Origin: Bacteroidales bacterium
GTDB taxonomy: Bacteria > Bacteroidota > Bacteroidia > Bacteroidales > F082
NCBI GenBank assembly: GCA_016284305.1
Contig: JAEEON010000018.1
Location: forward strand, 18,728-82,727
Reading direction: 5' to 3'
DNA length: 64,000 bases
Position numbers and translations under genes: made by a program. This document shows, piece by piece, positions 16,102 to 25,740 of this stretch (position 1 is the first letter of the stretch; the number at the start of each line of letters is the position of its first letter). The notes below the pieces were generated by a model. It had not been told where the DNA came from. It did no database searches and worked only from the letters and a program-made list of their open reading frames with translations.

Positions 16102-17441
16102 TGGCTTATCCTTTTTTCGAGGGGTTCAACAAATCGGTCAATATCGCCAGCACCCATGGTGACCACCAGCTCGGGCTTGCGGTCTTCCAAGGTGTCGAGG
16201 AGTTGTTCTTTCGTGCAGAGGCATTTGCTCGCCATGTTGGTTTTGTCCAGCAGGGCTTGTGAGTTGATGCCTTCGATGGGTTTTTCCCTTGCGGGATAGA
16301 TGTCGAGTAAAATCAGGTCGTCGGCCATTGCCAGACTCTTGGCAAAGTCATCCATGAAGTCGCGTGTACGAGTGAAGAGATGCGGTTGGAAGACCAGCGT
16401 CAGACGTTTGGATGGGAACGACGCTTTGATGGCCGACAGACAAGATTTTATTTCTTCGGGGTGATGGGCGTAGTCGTCGATATAGACGTGGCGGTCGTTT
16501 TTGACTCTCACGTCGAAACGTCGTCTCACCCCTTTGAAGGTGGCCATGGCGGCTGCGATGTCGTCAGCCTCCAAGCCGAGTTCAAAGGCAGCGGCGAAAG
16601 CTGCCGTAGCGTTCAGCACGTTGTGGGTCCCTGCCATGTTCAGGTGGACATGGACAGTGGTGTCAAGGTATTCGATGTCGAAGTCGGTTTCGCCCTCGTG
16701 CTGCTGGACATTTACTGCCCTATAGGAATTCTGTTCGTTAAATCCGAAGTTGTGCAGGACGGCCTCTTCTACGTCGATGGGGAGGCCCTCCTTGACGATG
16801 ACGCAGCGATGGGTAAGTCGGGCAAAGGCGTTAAAGCCTTCTTCGACCTGGTGCTTGTCACCATAGATGTCGAGATGGTCAGCATCGATGGAGTTGACGA
16901 TGCTGATATCAGGAGAAAGGTGCAGGAAGGAGCGGTCGAACTCGTCGGCTTCGACGACGATGACGGCTTCTGGTGTCCTGCCGAGATGGATGTTGCTGTT
17001 GAAGTTGTTGGCGATGCCGCCGATGAAGGCGGTCATGTCGATGCCGTTTTCCTTGAGGATATGAGCCACTAAGGCGGTGGTCGTCGTCTTCCCGTGGGTT
17101 CCTGCGACAGCGATGGTGAAGTGTGACTTGGTGACTTCGCCCAAAGCCTCAGAGCGTTTCATCATGGGGATGCCACGGCGACGGAGCTCGACCATCTCTT
17201 GGAGCTCTTGCGGCACTGCCGGTGTGAAAACAACAGTGTCGATGAGGGCAGGCAATAAGCTGGGATTGTCTTCATAATGGATTGCCATGCCCTCATTTTC
17301 CAACTGTTTCGTCAATGGAGAAGGCGTACGGTCGTAGCCCGACACCTCCACACCTTGGCTGTGGTAATACCTTGCCAAGGCGCTCATCCCAATGCCGCCG
17401 ATGCCTAACATATACACCCTTTTCAATTCCATTGAACTCAT
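16095..17441 (-). CDS. murC: UDP-N-acetylmuramate--L-alanine ligase
   Basis: A 448-residue Mur ligase that adds L-Ala to UDP-MurNAc. The N-terminal Rossmann motif MLGIGGIGMSALA, the ATP loop GTHGKTTTTALV (about 114-125), the VVEADEFDRSFLHLSP segment and the C-terminal IDDYAHHPEEI all match MurC. The length is normal. It overlaps ftsQ by 7 bases, which points to coupled translation. Confidence 0.97.
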   Translation of the reverse strand: MSSMELKRVYMLGIGGIGMSALARYYHSQGVEVSGYDRTPSPLTKQLENEGMAIHYEDNPSLLPALIDTVVFTPAVPQELQEMVELRRRGIPMMKRSEALGEVTKSHFTIAVAGTHGKTTTTALVAHILKENGIDMTAFIGGIANNFNSNIHLGRTPEAVIVVEADEFDRSFLHLSPDISIVNSIDADHLDIYGDKHQVEEGFNAFARLTHRCVIVKEGLPIDVEEAVLHNFGFNEQNSYRAVNVQQHEGETDFDIEYLDTTVHVHLNMAGTHNVLNATAAFAAAFELGLEADDIAAAMATFKGVRRRFDVRVKNDRHVYIDDYAHHPEEIKSCLSAIKASFPSKRLTLVFQPHLFTRTRDFMDDFAKSLAMADDLILLDIYPAREKPIEGINSQALLDKTNMASKCLCTKEQLLDTLEDRKPELVVTMGAGDIDRFVEPLEKRISQW

Positions 17442-17460
17442 TATCTAACTATTTATAATA

Positions 17461-18552
17461 CTATGCTTTCTTGGTTACATTTACGATGATATCGACGATG
17501 TCCTCCGCTGCATTGGGACGGGCAAACGTCGCGATGTTTCTTTTCATCTCCTCTTGCTTGGCCTTGTCGCGGAGCAATTCCTGCAGCTTCGGTATCAACA
17601 CCAGCTCCGCTTCGTCGTTCTTGACCATCAAGGCAGCTCCAGCATCGACCAGCTGTTGTGCGTTCTTGGTCTGATGGTCTTCGGCAGCTGTCGGCAGCGG
17701 CACGAAGATGACGGGTTTCTGCACCAGGGCGAGTTCAGAGATGGAGATGGCGCCAGCTCTCGAGATCACCACGTCAGCCACCGAGTAGGCGTAGTCCATC
17801 CGCTCGATGAAGATTGTGGGTTTGACGTTGTCTTCCAACTGGTTTTCCTTCACCTGTTTCATTGCCTCGTCGTAATAGAACTTGCCTGTCTGCCAGATGA
17901 GTTGCATCTCGCTGCCCTTGAACTTCTCGATTTGGGCAGAGATGCCTTTGTTGATGCCCAAAGCCCCTTGGCTGCCACCGACGAGGAGGACGACGGGACG
18001 TTGGGGATCGACGCCGAAGTAGGCGGCGGCTTCTTCGCGGTTGCAATTGCCGTTGATGTTGCCTCTCAAGGGGTTGCCGGTGAAATGAATCTTCTCACTG
18101 GGGAACCAGCGGTCAAGACCGTTGTAGGCCACGCAGATGGCTTTGGCTTTCTGGCCCACGTTACGGTTGGTCTTGCCTGGGTAGGAGTTCTGTTCTTGGA
18201 TTACCGTGGGGATGCCGAGCCAGTTGGCGGCTTTAAGCGTTGGTCCGCTGGCGAATCCACCGACACCGATGACGGCGTCAGGCTGGAACTCCTTCAATAT
18301 CTTCTTGGCCTTGTGCAAGCTGCTGATGAGCTTGAAGGGAAGAGTCACGATGCTGAGGTCCTTGGTCAGTCCACTGATCCATAAGCCCTCTATCTTGTAT
18401 CCTGCCTTGGGCACTCGATCCATCTCCATGCGACCTTCTGCACCGATAAACAAGATCTCCGCTTCAGGCATCCTGCGTTTCAGCGCATCTGCTATTGCTA
18501 TGGCCGGGAAGATGTGGCCTCCTGTTCCGCCTCCACTGATTACGTATCTCAT
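17461..18552 (-). CDS. murG: UDP-GlcNAc--undecaprenyl-PP-MurNAc-pentapeptide GlcNAc transferase
   Basis: A 363-residue GT28 glycosyltransferase that makes lipid II from lipid I at the inner membrane face. It opens with the glycine-rich SGGGTGGHIFPAIAIA. GVGGFASGPTLKAA and LLVGGSQGALGIN are the next family marks, and SRAGAISISELAL is the donor-binding helix. PLPTAAEDHQTKNA completes the UDP-sugar site. The length is normal. It is 3 bases from ftsW upstream. Confidence 0.97.
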   Translation of the reverse strand: MRYVISGGGTGGHIFPAIAIADALKRRMPEAEILFIGAEGRMEMDRVPKAGYKIEGLWISGLTKDLSIVTLPFKLISSLHKAKKILKEFQPDAVIGVGGFASGPTLKAANWLGIPTVIQEQNSYPGKTNRNVGQKAKAICVAYNGLDRWFPSEKIHFTGNPLRGNINGNCNREEAAAYFGVDPQRPVVLLVGGSQGALGINKGISAQIEKFKGSEMQLIWQTGKFYYDEAMKQVKENQLEDNVKPTIFIERMDYAYSVADVVISRAGAISISELALVQKPVIFVPLPTAAEDHQTKNAQQLVDAGAALMVKNDEAELVLIPKLQELLRDKAKQEEMKRNIATFARPNAAEDIVDIIVNVTKKA

Positions 18553-18555
18553 ATT

Positions 18556-19881
18556 CTATTGTTCTATTTCTGTTACTTCATTGATTTCATTTGTCTCTTC
18601 GGCTTCTTCGATTCCTTCAATCTCATTGACTTCCTCTCGCTCCAGGTTCCTTGTCACACTTAAGATCATCCCGATGGCAAACCCTGTCATGAGCATCGAC
18701 GAACCACCTTTGCTGATGAAGGGAAGCTGTTGCCCCGTCACAGGCATCAAGCCCGTCGAGACTCCCATGTTGATCATCGCTTGCATGATGATGATAAAGG
18801 CGATGCCAAAGGCCAACATTGCGCCGAAGCTGAGAGGCCGTTTCTTGACGACCTTGGTGGCTCGGGTAAGCAGGATGATGTAGAGCAGTAACACGAACAC
18901 ACCACCCACCAATCCGTATTCCTCGATGATGATGGCATAGATGCAGTCGGAGAAAGGCTGTGGCAGGAAGTTGCGTTGGGTGCTCTTTCCTGAGCCTTTA
19001 CCAAAGAGTCCGCCTTTTGCCACGGCGATCTTGGCATACATTTTCTGAGCATTGCGGTCGTCGATTTGCAATGGTGCGTTTTCATAATCAAGACCTTGTG
19101 CGGCTCTAGCTTCTTTTTCTATGCGGGCTGCCTCGATACGGCCTTTCCAGGTTTTGACACGGCTGACCCTTGGTTTCTTTTTGGCTTTTTCTTGCAAATG
19201 GATATCCTCGGGATGTTGCTCAGCGGCCAGGACCACCTTCTCATACCTGCTTTGGCGGATGCTGGCCACCATGTCGTCGGTGAGAATGTACAACCCCATG
19301 CCAAGGACCGCAATGCCGACGATGGCCATGATGTGGACGAACTTGATCTGCCCGATGTAGAGCATGACCATGACGACGACGAAGAGCATTGCCGCAGTGG
19401 ACAGGTTTTCGGGGAAGATGGGCGCCACTATCATGAAGATGGGCAACACAATGGGAATCAACAACTCCTTGAATTTGTAGTCGCGTTGGTTCCAGATGAC
19501 AATGTACTTGGCTACGTAGGTGATTAGCACAATCTTGGCTAGCTCACTGGTTTGGAAGCCCATGATGCTTCTAGAGGCACCATTGATGCGACTTCCGAAG
19601 AAGTAGGTGAATACCAGCAGGATAAAACAGAACAGCAGCACCAGTTCGATGCCTCGCGAGTAATGTCGGTAGTCGATCCGCGACGCGATGAACATCATGA
19701 TGAATCCTCCAAGCAGGGTAGCTGCATGTTTCATCAAGACCATCTCGTTGTAGGCGCCTACTTTGACGTGCGCTTCGGAGCTTGTGGCACTATATACCGC
19801 CAGCAGGGAAATGACGCCCAAGAAGAGTGCCACCACCCAGATGATGCGATCGCCTTTCAATATCCTGTTGATCTTGCTCAC
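18556..19881 (-). CDS. ftsW: Peptidoglycan glycosyltransferase FtsW
   Basis: A 441-residue polytopic SEDS-family enzyme that polymerises lipid II at the septum with FtsI. There are about ten hydrophobic segments. QTSELAKIVLI near residue 105 and the C-terminal PFISKGGSSML are SEDS signatures. A charged periplasmic loop of about 90 residues between SIRQSRYEKV and AKGGLFGKGSGKS is larger than in E. coli, but such a loop is common in Bacteroidota. The C-terminal tail is very acidic (Glu/Ile/Asn repeats). Confidence 0.95.
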   Translation of the reverse strand: MSKINRILKGDRIIWVVALFLGVISLLAVYSATSSEAHVKVGAYNEMVLMKHAATLLGGFIMMFIASRIDYRHYSRGIELVLLFCFILLVFTYFFGSRINGASRSIMGFQTSELAKIVLITYVAKYIVIWNQRDYKFKELLIPIVLPIFMIVAPIFPENLSTAAMLFVVVMVMLYIGQIKFVHIMAIVGIAVLGMGLYILTDDMVASIRQSRYEKVVLAAEQHPEDIHLQEKAKKKPRVSRVKTWKGRIEAARIEKEARAAQGLDYENAPLQIDDRNAQKMYAKIAVAKGGLFGKGSGKSTQRNFLPQPFSDCIYAIIIEEYGLVGGVFVLLLYIILLTRATKVVKKRPLSFGAMLAFGIAFIIIMQAMINMGVSTGLMPVTGQQLPFISKGGSSMLMTGFAIGMILSVTRNLEREEVNEIEGIEEAEETNEINEVTEIEQ

Positions 19882-19886
19882 TTTTT

Positions 19887-20441
19887 TTATTTTTCGATGT
19901 TCATTTTCTTCACTTCGTTCACAAAAGTCTCACCGCGTTGTGTGTAGTCGAGGGCGTCGTCTTTGCAGGCGGGAGAGAATAGAACGATATCGTTCTCCTG
20001 GGCCACGATTGAGGCCATGCTCACGGCTTCTTCAATGTTGCCAGCCTCATAAATCTCGTTGACCACACCCTTGAAGGTCATGCGGATGTTTTCTTTCTCT
20101 GCTCCGAGGCTGATGATGACGCGGACGTTTTTCTTGGCAGTGTCGATGAGTTCGCTGTAGTTGTTGTGGCACGATCCGCCTACGATCCACACTACGGGAT
20201 TGATGATGTTCTCGAAGGTAAACCACGTGGCGTTGACGCTCTCGGCTTGCGAATCATCATAATACATCACTCCGTCGATGGTGCCGATATAGCGCTGACG
20301 ATGGCTCATGGTTTGCAAGTCGCCCATGCTCCTTTTGATGCTGTCTTTTCGGATCTCGAGGATCTTCGAGCTGATTCCCGAGGCCATGTTCTCGGGTCTT
20401 TTCTTTACCTGTTGGTTCGTCTTTTCAAATAAGTATCTCAT
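19887..20441 (-). CDS. Stand-alone MurD C-terminal-domain protein (murD remnant at the murD locus)
   Basis: This 184-residue gene occupies the place of murD between mraY and ftsW. Residues 17-30 (ENMASGISSKILEI) match the last helix of the MurD central domain. The rest follows the MurD C-terminal domain: SHRQRYIGTIDGV, DDSQAESVNATW (62-73), VVWIVGG, IVLFSPAC (152-159) and RGETF. The Rossmann and ATP-binding domains of a normal MurD (about 440 residues) are absent, and no sequence is left for them in the 17-base gap to mraY. The family DSKAT motif, whose Lys and Thr bind substrate, reads DSQAE, and the segment after SPAC is shortened. It cannot be an active ligase alone. The frame and start are clean, so this looks like a retained gene and not decay. 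A full MurD must be elsewhere or replaced. Confidence 0.85.
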   Translation of the reverse strand: MRYLFEKTNQQVKKRPENMASGISSKILEIRKDSIKRSMGDLQTMSHRQRYIGTIDGVMYYDDSQAESVNATWFTFENIINPVVWIVGGSCHNNYSELIDTAKKNVRVIISLGAEKENIRMTFKGVVNEIYEAGNIEEAVSMASIVAQENDIVLFSPACKDDALDYTQRGETFVNEVKKMNIEK

Positions 20442-20458
20442 ATTTTTGCTTCTTTATT

Positions 20459-21736
20459 CTATCTAATCTTGAAGGTGATCAATGTGAACGCTGCCAGCAA
20501 GATGGTGATGATCCAGAATCGGATGGTGATCTTCACTTCGTGGTGGACGATGTTATAGCCTTCGCCTCGTCCTTTGAAGGTGACGGTGCTGTTAGGCCAA
20601 GCCTTTTGAAAGTCGCTGTAGCTCGTTCTGAAATGGTCATGCAACGGGCCTTTTTTCCAGATACGGTGTTTCTTGCCATGTCTCACAAAATGTTTCACGT
20701 CGAGGTCGGAGAGGATCTCAAAGAGGAACACGCCGCAGAGCAGAGGCAGGAGCAGTTCTTTGTGCATGATGATGGCAGAGACCGCGATGATGCCTCCGAT
20801 GGTCAGGCTTCCCGTGTCGCCCATGAAAATCTGGGCAGGGAAGGAGTTGAACCACAAGAAGCCGACGAGCGATCCCACGAAGGCGGCCATGAATACCACC
20901 AGTTCCTCACTGCCTGGGATGTACATCAGGTTGAAGTGGCTTGCAGTGATGGCGTTGCTGGAGATATAGGCAAGGATGACTAGGGTCAAGCCTATGATGG
21001 CCGAGTTGCCTGAGGCCATGCCGTCCATGCCATCATTGAGGTTGCTGCCGTTGGAGACTGCAGCTACGACGAATATCGTGAGCAGGACCAAGAAGATCCA
21101 TGCCAGGTTGTACATCCATTTGGGACCGGCCCATTTGAAGAGGTTGGCGTAATTGAGGTTATGGTTTTTCACAAAAGGAATGGTCGTCTGCGTCGATTTC
21201 ACGTCGGGGCTTTTGATGACGACTTCCTTGTTGTTCTCGATCTTCAGTTGCACGTTCTCGTTGATATGCACCGCTGGGCTGAAACGTAGGGTCAGGCCGA
21301 CGATGAGGCCAAGCAGGATTTGTCCACCGAGTTTCACGGCAGGTTTGAGTCCGTCTTTTCTCTTTTTGAAGGTCTTGATATAGTCGTCGGCGAAGCCGAT
21401 AATGCCGAGAATGAGGGTTGTGACGATCATCAGGATGGTGTAAACGCTGTGGATCTTGCACACGAGCAGCACGGGAATCAGGATGGCGGTGATGATGATG
21501 ACGCCTCCCATAGTGGGCACGCCTTTTTTCTGGGTGTTATACGGGTCTGTGGCTGCATCGCGTTGGGTTTCGACGATCCTTTTCTTTTTCAAGAACTTGA
21601 TGAATATGTTGCCGAACCAAACGGAGATGATCAAGGCCAGGATGATGGCCACAGCAGCTCGGAACGTGACGTAGGTAAAGACACCTGCCCCAGGGAAGTT
21701 CAGTCGCTCTAAGTAGGAAAACAGGTAGTATAACAT
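20459..21736 (-). CDS. mraY: Phospho-N-acetylmuramoyl-pentapeptide transferase
   Basis: A 425-residue polytopic enzyme that makes lipid I from UDP-MurNAc-pentapeptide and undecaprenyl phosphate. It has TQKKGVPTMGGVII near the N-terminus, the Asp-rich GFADDYIKTFKKRKDGL, NLNDGMDGMASG, and the C-terminal MGDTGSLTIGG and KKHRIWKKGPLHDHF (His-rich loop). A periplasmic insertion of about 50 residues before the NYANLFKWAGP segment makes it longer than E. coli MraY, as is usual in Bacteroidota. It is 3 bases from murE. Confidence 0.97.
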   Translation of the reverse strand: MLYYLFSYLERLNFPGAGVFTYVTFRAAVAIILALIISVWFGNIFIKFLKKKRIVETQRDAATDPYNTQKKGVPTMGGVIIITAILIPVLLVCKIHSVYTILMIVTTLILGIIGFADDYIKTFKKRKDGLKPAVKLGGQILLGLIVGLTLRFSPAVHINENVQLKIENNKEVVIKSPDVKSTQTTIPFVKNHNLNYANLFKWAGPKWMYNLAWIFLVLLTIFVVAAVSNGSNLNDGMDGMASGNSAIIGLTLVILAYISSNAITASHFNLMYIPGSEELVVFMAAFVGSLVGFLWFNSFPAQIFMGDTGSLTIGGIIAVSAIIMHKELLLPLLCGVFLFEILSDLDVKHFVRHGKKHRIWKKGPLHDHFRTSYSDFQKAWPNSTVTFKGRGEGYNIVHHEVKITIRFWIITILLAAFTLITFKIR

Positions 21737-21739
21737 GGT

Positions 21740-23218
21740 TTATCTCTCTTTTAATGCGTTTGACAGTTCTTCTTTATCGTCGAAATGGTGTTTCTCGCCT
21801 TTGATGATTTGGTAGTCCTCGTGGCCTTTGCCTGCGAGGAGGATGATGTCGCCTTTGTTGGCCAGTGCCACGGCGGTGCGTATGGCTTCACGTCGGTTGG
21901 TGATGGAGAGCACCTTGCGGTATTCGTCTTCGGCGATGCCTTCTTTCATCTGACGGATGATCTCGTCTGGGTCCTCGTCGCGTGGATTGTCGCTGGTGAG
22001 GATGACCTTGTCGCTGAGCTTGACGGCCACGGCAGCCATCTCGGGGCGTTTGGTGGTGTCGCGGTTGCCTCCGCATCCGACCACGGTGATGAGCTGAGCG
22101 TTTTGAGGTGTTCGGGCTGAGTTGCCGGTCTTCATCACCTCGTTGATGGTCTTGAGCACATTCTCCAAGGCATCGGGGGTGTGTGCGTAGTCAACGATGC
22201 CGACGATGCCGCTGTCGCTTCTGACCATGTCGAAACGACCATTGGCTCCTTTGAGCTTGCTGATTTCCACCAGCAACTCATCTTTGTCGAATCCCAAGGC
22301 AATGGCTGCACCGTAGATAGCCAAGATGTTGCTGGCATTGAAACCTCCGACGAGTTGGGTGAACATCTCAGTCTGGTTCACTTTCATCAGCATGCCATCG
22401 AAGTGACTCTCCAGGACGATGCCTTTGTAGTCGGCATCGTGTTTCAAAGCATAGCTGAGCTTCTTGGCTTTAGTGTTCTGCAACATCACGCTACCATTCC
22501 GGTCGTCGAGGTTGGTCAAGGCAAAAGCCGTTGACGGCAGGTCGTCAAAGAATTTCTTTTTGGCGTTGCGGTAGTTGGCCATCGTCTTATGGTAGTCGAG
22601 ATGGTCGTGGGTGAGGTTGGTGAAGATGCCCCCTGCGAACTTCAGTCCGGCGATGCGGTTTTGGTCGATGGCATGTGAGCTGACTTCCATGAAGGCGTAC
22701 TCGCAGTGATGATCCACCATTCTACGCAGCAAGGCGTTGAGTTCGATGGGGTCGGGGGTGGTATGGGTGGAAGGGATGACCTCATGGTCGATGATGTTCT
22801 CGATGGTGGAGAGAAGCCCACAGGCATATCCTGCGTCGGTGAAGAGCCGGTAGAGCAGGGTGGCGATGGTTGTCTTGCCGTTGGTGCCCGTCACGCCGGT
22901 GAGCTTGAGCTTGTGCGATGGGTTGCCGTAGAAATTGGAGGCTCCTATGCCGAGCACAAGGGCGCTGTTATCTACCTTGATATAGGTGACGCCTTCTTTC
23001 AAGTTTTCGGGCAGTCTTTCGCAGACGATGGCTGTTGCGCCTTTCTCGGTGGCTGCGTCGATGTATGCGTGTCCATCGACCTGGGTGCCTCTGACGGCAA
23101 AGAACAAGGTCCCGGGCTCCACTTTGCGCGAGTCGAAAGACACCATGGTGATGTCGAGGTCTTTCTCGCCGATGATTTCGAGCAGGTTGCAGTTGACTAA
23201 TATTTCTTTGAGCTTCAT
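21740..23218 (-). CDS. murE: UDP-MurNAc-tripeptide synthetase, meso-diaminopimelate type
   Basis: A 492-residue Mur ligase adding the third stem-peptide residue. [17 protein letters not shown] opens the N-terminal domain, GTNGKT (111-116) is the ATP loop, and LTHDHLDYH lies in the central domain. The motif DNPR (410-413, [11 protein letters not shown]) marks meso-DAP specificity. The chosen ATG at 23218 overlaps the ftsI stop; another ATG directly in front (23221) gives one more Met, and the two cannot be told apart. The open frame continues far upstream into ftsI but that part is out of frame with any family sequence. Confidence 0.97.
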   Translation of the reverse strand: MKLKEILVNCNLLEIIGEKDLDITMVSFDSRKVEPGTLFFAVRGTQVDGHAYIDAATEKGATAIVCERLPENLKEGVTYIKVDNSALVLGIGASNFYGNPSHKLKLTGVTGTNGKTTIATLLYRLFTDAGYACGLLSTIENIIDHEVIPSTHTTPDPIELNALLRRMVDHHCEYAFMEVSSHAIDQNRIAGLKFAGGIFTNLTHDHLDYHKTMANYRNAKKKFFDDLPSTAFALTNLDDRNGSVMLQNTKAKKLSYALKHDADYKGIVLESHFDGMLMKVNQTEMFTQLVGGFNASNILAIYGAAIALGFDKDELLVEISKLKGANGRFDMVRSDSGIVGIVDYAHTPDALENVLKTINEVMKTGNSARTPQNAQLITVVGCGGNRDTTKRPEMAAVAVKLSDKVILTSDNPRDEDPDEIIRQMKEGIAEDEYRKVLSITNRREAIRTAVALANKGDIILLAGKGHEDYQIIKGEKHHFDDKEELSNALKER

Positions 23219-25359
23219 CATTTTCCTAAGGTTAATGTGATCAGACTTCCAGGCTGTAGCGTATCGCCCGCCCTGACGGATTGTTGGATGACCTTGCCGG
23301 ATCCCTCGAAGGCGATGTTCCAGCCCATGTTCTCGAGGAGATAAACGGCGTCGGTGATGTTCATGCCTTTGACGTTGGGCACCGCCACGGAGTCGAATTT
23401 GACGGCTTCCACGAGGTATTTGTTCTCTTCTTTTGAATAGAGGCTGTTGACCCATTCGCTACCCGTGGAGCAGTCGATGTAGTCGATGCCTATGCCACTG
23501 AGATAGGGCACCGTCTCGGAGGCATGGCGAATGGTGCTGTCAACGGATTTGGTCCCTGTGCTTTCCGCTTCCATCATCCCTTTGATTTTGGTGGCATAGA
23601 CGCGGTCGGAGATCTCCTTGAAGGCGGGGGCGGCCACTTTGCCTGCAGAGTAGAAACGTCCTTTGGCTTTGCTGATGACGACGATGCAGCTGTAGATCGG
23701 CTTCTCGGCAGGGAAATAACCCACGAAGGTCACGTTGTAGTCGCGTTCGAGACGGCCTTCCGCATTGACCCATTTGTAGGCTTTCTTTTGCACATTATAG
23801 AGTTGGGCAGTGCCGGTCTTGCCGGCGATGCCATATTCAGTGCCTCTCAGCATCTTGGCGGTGCCGCGTTCGACGACGCCTTGCATCATGCTTTGAATCG
23901 AGTCGATGGTCTTCTGTGAGGCGATATGTTCTTTAAGCACCACAGGTTCGATGGTTTCCAGCGTGATGCCTTCCTTACGGATCTCTTTGACAAACTGAGG
24001 TTTCATCATCTTGCCTTCGTTGGCAACGGCATTGTAGAGGGTGAGGATCTGTAAAGGCGGCAGCCTCAGCTCGTAGCCGATTGACATCCATGGAAGGGAG
24101 GTCTTCGACCAATGGTTTTTGTCGAGTATGGGGTGCTTGATGTAGGGGCGGGCCTCACCGGCGATGCCCGTGCCAAGCGGTATGTTGAGTCCCATGCTAT
24201 AAAGGCCGTTGACGTAACGTTCGGGATGGGCTCCGAAATAGTCGGTGATGAGTTTCGCAGTGCCTTTGTTTGACGACTGCTCAAAGACTTCGCGGATGGT
24301 GACCCTGCCGTCGGCGTGGATGGTGTGGTCGTCATACATCTTCTTGTTCGAGAAGGTGAGCGGTCCGCTTCCGATGTTGATATGTGAGTTGATGTTCAGG
24401 TCGGGGAAGGACTCCAGCAGTACAAGCATGGAGGCGAGTTTGAAGGTCGATCCAGGCTCGATGCCGTTGCCGAGGGCGAAGTTGTAGAGTTCTTGGCAGC
24501 GGTCGGTTTCTTTGTTTCTTTGCAGGTTGGTGATGGCTTTGACGTGACCGGTGGCCACCTCCATGACGATGGCGCAACCTTGTTCGGCCTTGTTCTCCAC
24601 CAATGCATTGCGCAGTGCTCTCTCGGCGATGTCTTGGATGCCGATGTCAAGGGTCGAAACGATGTCGTTGCCGTTGACGGCTTCGATGTTGTTATCGTCT
24701 TCGACAGGGATCCAAACGCCGTGGTGCAGGTGGCGTTGTTTGTGGTGTCCGTCAGTGCCCCTAAGGATGGAGTCGCAGGCGCTCTCGAGCCCGACGACGA
24801 GGCTGTCGTTGACGTAACCTATGGTTCGTGCGGCGAGAGAACCGTAGGGGTGGATGCGCTTGAACTTGGGCTGCGACTTGGTGAGGCCGCCTTTGAGGTT
24901 GCCTTTGTTAAGGATGGCGAAAGTCTCCATCTCGCGGTATTGTCCGAGTGTGACGTTGAGATCGACGAGGAAGTAGCGACGGCCTTTCTCCTTGGCTTCG
25001 ATGAGGCCTTTCTTCCAACGTTCAGCAGATCTTTTCGGAAACATGGCGGCCAGTTGTCGGCTGAGTTGATCGACGTTGGCGTTGAACACGGTGTCGTCGA
25101 TGACGCTAGGGTCGATGCCCACCTCGAAAATGGGGACGTCGGTGGCCAGCAGGCTGCCGTTGTCGGAAAGGATGTCACCCCTGGAGGCTTGCAGTGTGTC
25201 GAAGCGTGTCTCCACTTGGTCGGCGAGCTGGCGTAGCTCGTCGCCTTCCTTAGTCTGCACGAGCACGGCCTTGACGATGATGATCACGCCAACGGCGAGG
25301 ACGGCGAAATACACCAGGAAGGTCCTCAGTAAGCTGCTCGATTTGGGGTCACGCGACAT
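23218..25359 (-). CDS. ftsI: Penicillin-binding protein, division transpeptidase FtsI with PASTA domain
   Basis: A 713-residue class B PBP that crosslinks septal peptidoglycan with FtsW. One N-terminal membrane segment (about 11-32) leads into the dimerisation domain ([17 protein letters not shown]). The transpeptidase motifs are all present: SxxK as STFK (304-307), SSN (362-364) and KTG (514-516). The last 60 residues form a PASTA repeat ([20 protein letters not shown]). Length and layout are normal for Bacteroidota. The ftsL-ftsI spacer is a heptamer array. Confidence 0.96.
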   Translation of the reverse strand: MSRDPKSSSLLRTFLVYFAVLAVGVIIIVKAVLVQTKEGDELRQLADQVETRFDTLQASRGDILSDNGSLLATDVPIFEVGIDPSVIDDTVFNANVDQLSRQLAAMFPKRSAERWKKGLIEAKEKGRRYFLVDLNVTLGQYREMETFAILNKGNLKGGLTKSQPKFKRIHPYGSLAARTIGYVNDSLVVGLESACDSILRGTDGHHKQRHLHHGVWIPVEDDNNIEAVNGNDIVSTLDIGIQDIAERALRNALVENKAEQGCAIVMEVATGHVKAITNLQRNKETDRCQELYNFALGNGIEPGSTFKLASMLVLLESFPDLNINSHINIGSGPLTFSNKKMYDDHTIHADGRVTIREVFEQSSNKGTAKLITDYFGAHPERYVNGLYSMGLNIPLGTGIAGEARPYIKHPILDKNHWSKTSLPWMSIGYELRLPPLQILTLYNAVANEGKMMKPQFVKEIRKEGITLETIEPVVLKEHIASQKTIDSIQSMMQGVVERGTAKMLRGTEYGIAGKTGTAQLYNVQKKAYKWVNAEGRLERDYNVTFVGYFPAEKPIYSCIVVISKAKGRFYSAGKVAAPAFKEISDRVYATKIKGMMEAESTGTKSVDSTIRHASETVPYLSGIGIDYIDCSTGSEWVNSLYSKEENKYLVEAVKFDSVAVPNVKGMNITDAVYLLENMGWNIAFEGSGKVIQQSVRAGDTLQPGSLITLTLGK

Positions 25360-25395
25360 TTTAATTTAGAATTGAGGGTTGAGAGTTGAGAGGTT
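25360..25395. repeat. Heptamer array filling the ftsL-ftsI spacer
   Basis: Units AATTTAG, AATTGAG, GGTTGAG, AGTTGAG, AGGTTTT on the + strand (25363 onward). The array lies exactly between the ftsI start (25359) and the ftsL stop (25396-25398). Confidence 0.85.
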
Positions 25396-25737
25396 TTATT
25401 TGGGGTTGACTATTCGGGTTTCGAGGGATTCTTTTAGGCCTTTACTTAAGAGTTTGTCGATCATGACGGTTTGAGTGGACTCTTTGGTGTAGGCGGATTT
25501 CACATAGATGTATTCCACGCGAAGGTCGCGGAGGGCGAGGGTGTTTTTCTTGATGGCTCGGCTAGTGCTCTCAGCGATATAGGCATTGGTGATGATGAGC
25601 ATCAGCAGCACGGTGAGATAGACCAGGAAGGGGAACATCTTGGAGAAGTCCTCGCGGGTGAGGAAGCTGCCGCCCAAGATCCTCATGACGGTACGGCTTC
25701 CTTTTTTGGATCGTGTGTTTTTGCTCTCAGTCTTCAT
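25396..25737 (-). CDS. ftsL: FtsL-like cell division membrane protein
   Basis: A 113-residue protein with a basic cytoplasmic N-terminus, one membrane segment (about residues 36-55, FLVYLTVLLMLIITNAYIA) and a short alpha-helical periplasmic part likely to form a coiled coil (the family partner is FtsB/DivIC). FtsL proteins are poorly conserved, so the call rests on size, topology and position between rsmH and ftsI. It is 3 bases after rsmH. Confidence 0.8.
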   Translation of the reverse strand: MKTESKNTRSKKGSRTVMRILGGSFLTREDFSKMFPFLVYLTVLLMLIITNAYIAESTSRAIKKNTLALRDLRVEYIYVKSAYTKESTQTVMIDKLLSKGLKESLETRIVNPK

Positions 25738-25740
25738 GGT

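Noticed and set aside
18556..19881. Foreign insertion in the FtsW periplasmic loop
   Set aside because: A large charged loop at this place is usual in Bacteroidota FtsW proteins.
23222..23455. N-terminal extension of murE overlapping ftsI
   Set aside because: The extension is Arg-rich shadow sequence inside the PASTA-coding end of ftsI, and family similarity begins at MKLKEIL.
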